Below, one piece after another: positions 5,358-6,660 of a stretch of DNA of 6,660 nucleotides. The stretch is from Chromatiales bacterium (lineage in GTDB: Bacteria > Pseudomonadota > Gammaproteobacteria > Chromatiales > Chromatiaceae), in contig JAHEIA010000178.1 in NCBI GenBank assembly GCA_024639625.1, positions 1 through 6,660 of the forward strand, in the 5' to 3' direction. The notes under the pieces were generated by a model, which saw nothing but the letters and a program-made list of their open reading frames with translations, did no database searches and was not told where the DNA came from. Positions within the stretch are counted from its first letter, which is position 1. The number at the start of each line of letters is the position of its first letter. The translations under genes were made by a program, and so were the position numbers.

Positions 5358-6236
5358 TTGAAGCCCCGCTTTCCTGATTTCCTGCTTCTCGGGGCGGCCA
5401 AATGCGGAACCACCGCCCTCGCCTCTCATCTCGGACAGCACCCGGAGATATTGCTGTCCGAGCCGAAGGAGCCGTATTTCTTCGAGAAGGAGTTCGACCT
5501 AGGGCTGGCGTACTATTGGCGGCGTTATTTCGCTCGCTGGCAGGGCGAACGCCTGGTCGGCGAGGCGCGCCACCGCAATCTCTACCTGCCGTACGTGGCG
5601 CAGAGGGTTCATACAGTGAATCCCGAGGCCCGTCTGCTGGTGATCCTGCGTAATCCGGTGGATCGAGCGCTCTCCCACTGGTGGCACTGGTATCGGGGTG
5701 GCGAGGAGCCCCTCTGGTTCGAGCAGGCGGTTGCAGCGGACATCGACCGTATCCAGCGTGGCCAAAGGATCTCCTCGGACCGGGAATTCAGCCTGCAGGA
5801 CTGTCCGCTGATAGGGCCGTATAGGACCTATATCGATTCCGGGTACTACGCGGAGCAGATCGAACGCTACCTGGCTCTGTTCCCTCGCGAACAGCTGCTG
5901 GTGCTCTTGCTGGAGGAGTTTCGTGCGGATCCCACCCGGAGCGCCCGCCAGGTGGTGGAGTTCCTTGGCGTGGATCCGGACCTCCTGCCCGCCGCGACCC
6001 GGGTGCGCAGGAACCGGGCGCGCCCGCTGCACTGGTCGAGGGCACTCCTTAGACCCTACCCGCATGTGCTGAGGTCGTTGCGCAGCGGTGGATTGAGAGG
6101 CAGACCGCGTTTATCCCCCGAAACCCGCAGAGCCCTGGAAGCCCATTATCGCCCACACAACGATCGCTTACGCGCCTTGCTGGATTTGGACCTTGCGTGC
6201 TGGGTGCGGGCGGATTCAGGTGGCGGCCGGGGGTAG
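5358..6236 (+). CDS. PAPS-dependent sulfotransferase
   Basis: Predicted 292-residue cytoplasmic enzyme that moves a sulfate group from 3'-phosphoadenosine-5'-phosphosulfate to an acceptor, probably a carbohydrate or lipid-linked glycan here. FLLLGAAKCGTTAL (8-21) is the 5'-phosphosulfate loop, with Lys15 and Thr18-Thr19. PKEPYFF (36-42) matches the KEPxFF block of heparan sulfate-type sulfotransferases, where the Glu (Glu38 here) acts as base. LLVILRNPVDRALSHWWHW (93-111) is the 3'-phosphate site, with Arg98 and Ser106. YYAEQIERYLALFPREQLLVLLLEEF (163-188) and VVEFLGVD (199-206) are further family blocks. The start is TTG 5358: an in-frame stop at 5325-5327 excludes anything longer, and the protein begins in the usual way just before the PAPS loop. 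The ribosome site is weak (GGA 5348-5350). The C-terminus is basic and variable. It ends inside the converging minus-strand gene. Acceptor unknown. Confidence 0.92.
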   Translation: MKPRFPDFLLLGAAKCGTTALASHLGQHPEILLSEPKEPYFFEKEFDLGLAYYWRRYFARWQGERLVGEARHRNLYLPYVAQRVHTVNPEARLLVILRNPVDRALSHWWHWYRGGEEPLWFEQAVAADIDRIQRGQRISSDREFSLQDCPLIGPYRTYIDSGYYAEQIERYLALFPREQLLVLLLEEFRADPTRSARQVVEFLGVDPDLLPAATRVRRNRARPLHWSRALLRPYPHVLRSLRSGGLRGRPRLSPETRRALEAHYRPHNDRLRALLDLDLACWVRADSGGGRG

Positions 6237-6660
6237 CAGAGACAGCATCAGCCTACCTGTCGTAGCGAGTGAATAATGTCTGCGGCAGCGTCCCCGCCCC
6301 CGCTCGCCCATGCTCAGGCGCAGGTCCGCGGAGGCCGAAAGCTGCTCAATGGCGCTTACCCACTGCTCGTTTGTCCGGGCCGTGAGCCCATTAATCCCGT
6401 GTTGCACGAGATCTCCGTTGACCCCGGTCGGCGAGGCAATCACCGGCAGTCCTGCTGCCATGTATTGCAGTACCTTGAGACCGCATTTGCCCCGCGTGAA
6501 CGGGTTGTCCGGCAGCGGCGCGATGCCGATGTGCGAGCTTGCGAGCGCCAGCGCCTCGACCTGCTCACTCCAGGAAACCGGGACCGTTTGCAGGGCGTTG
6601 CCGTGCACCAAGAAATCCGCCACGATCTTTAGGCGAAGCTGCGGCACCCGCCGAGCCGCC
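6216..6660 (-). CDS. GT4-family glycosyltransferase, C-terminal part (5' end outside window)
   Basis: The minus-strand frame is open from the right edge to TGA at 6216-6218, giving the last 147 or so residues of a GT-B fold glycosyltransferase. The GTG at 6645-6647 is internal, because the frame continues through it to the edge. LRLKIVADFLV is the start of the C-terminal Rossmann domain, followed by SSHIGIAPLPDNPFTRGK and then CGLKVLQYMAAGLPVIAS (bases 6432-6485). That last block is the GT4 nucleotide-sugar-binding region. The classical EX7E glutamates are not kept: Lys and Gln occupy the motif, a pattern I associate with a GT4 subgroup rather than with inactivation. PTGVNGDLVQHGINGL follows as expected. 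It likely works in the same glycan pathway but belongs to an oppositely transcribed unit. Donor and acceptor are unknown. Confidence 0.88.
   Translation of the reverse strand, partial: AARRVPQLRLKIVADFLVHGNALQTVPVSWSEQVEALALASSHIGIAPLPDNPFTRGKCGLKVLQYMAAGLPVIASPTGVNGDLVQHGINGLTARTNEQWVSAIEQLSASADLRLSMGERGRGRCRRHYSLATTGRLMLSLLPPAAT

Noticed and set aside
4847..5413. Minus-strand open frame covering the 5101-5357 gap
   Set aside because: It runs into the ends of both flanking plus-strand genes, is dominated by Arg, Ala and Ser, and shows no domain or ribosome site.
6276..6632. Plus-strand open frame opposite the GT4 gene
   Set aside because: The minus strand has clear GT4 motifs; the plus-strand product has no domain and is a shadow.

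Overview
The window is GC-rich and densely packed, with GTG and TTG starts, short gene overlaps and Shine-Dalgarno-type leaders. It looks like chromosomal DNA of a proteobacterium, perhaps a gammaproteobacterium, but no marker gene is present to fix the taxon. The content is a cell-surface polysaccharide (capsule, exopolysaccharide or O-antigen type) biosynthesis and decoration locus.

Layout. Bases 1-5100 are one plus-strand run of genes: the tail of a methyltransferase-like gene (1-101), a class I SAM methyltransferase (94-765), a second class I SAM methyltransferase (823-1452, possibly starting at 758), a GT2-family glycosyltransferase (1449-2453), an MBOAT-family membrane O-acyltransferase (2490-3986), and a membrane-anchored SGNH/GDSL-like protein (3994-5100). 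Junctions are overlaps of 8 and 4 bases or gaps of 57, 36 and 7 bases, so this is very probably one operon that begins before the window. A 257-base non-coding stretch follows (5101-5357), rich in hairpin-forming inverted repeats, with a possible extended -10 promoter just before it. A plus-strand sulfotransferase comes next (5358-6236, TTG start). A minus-strand GT4-family glycosyltransferase (6216-6660, cut by the right edge) converges on it with a 21-base overlap of the 3' ends.

How the genes may work together. The GT2 and GT4 enzymes would build glycan on a lipid carrier in the cytoplasm. The two methyltransferases could modify nucleotide sugars or glycan residues. The sulfotransferase would move sulfate from PAPS to the glycan or another small acceptor. 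The MBOAT protein and its neighbouring SGNH-like protein look like a two-part export-side O-acylation machine of the AlgI/AlgJ or PatA/PatB kind. The predicted outcome is a methylated, O-acylated and possibly sulfated surface glycan; the actual substrate cannot be read from the sequence.

Most notable is a run of eight G (813-820) at the start of the second methyltransferase gene. One extra G would fuse that gene to a well-placed GTG start at 758, so the tract is either an assembly or sequencing length error, or a natural length-variable switch. I saw no tRNA, rRNA, CRISPR array or insertion sequence.
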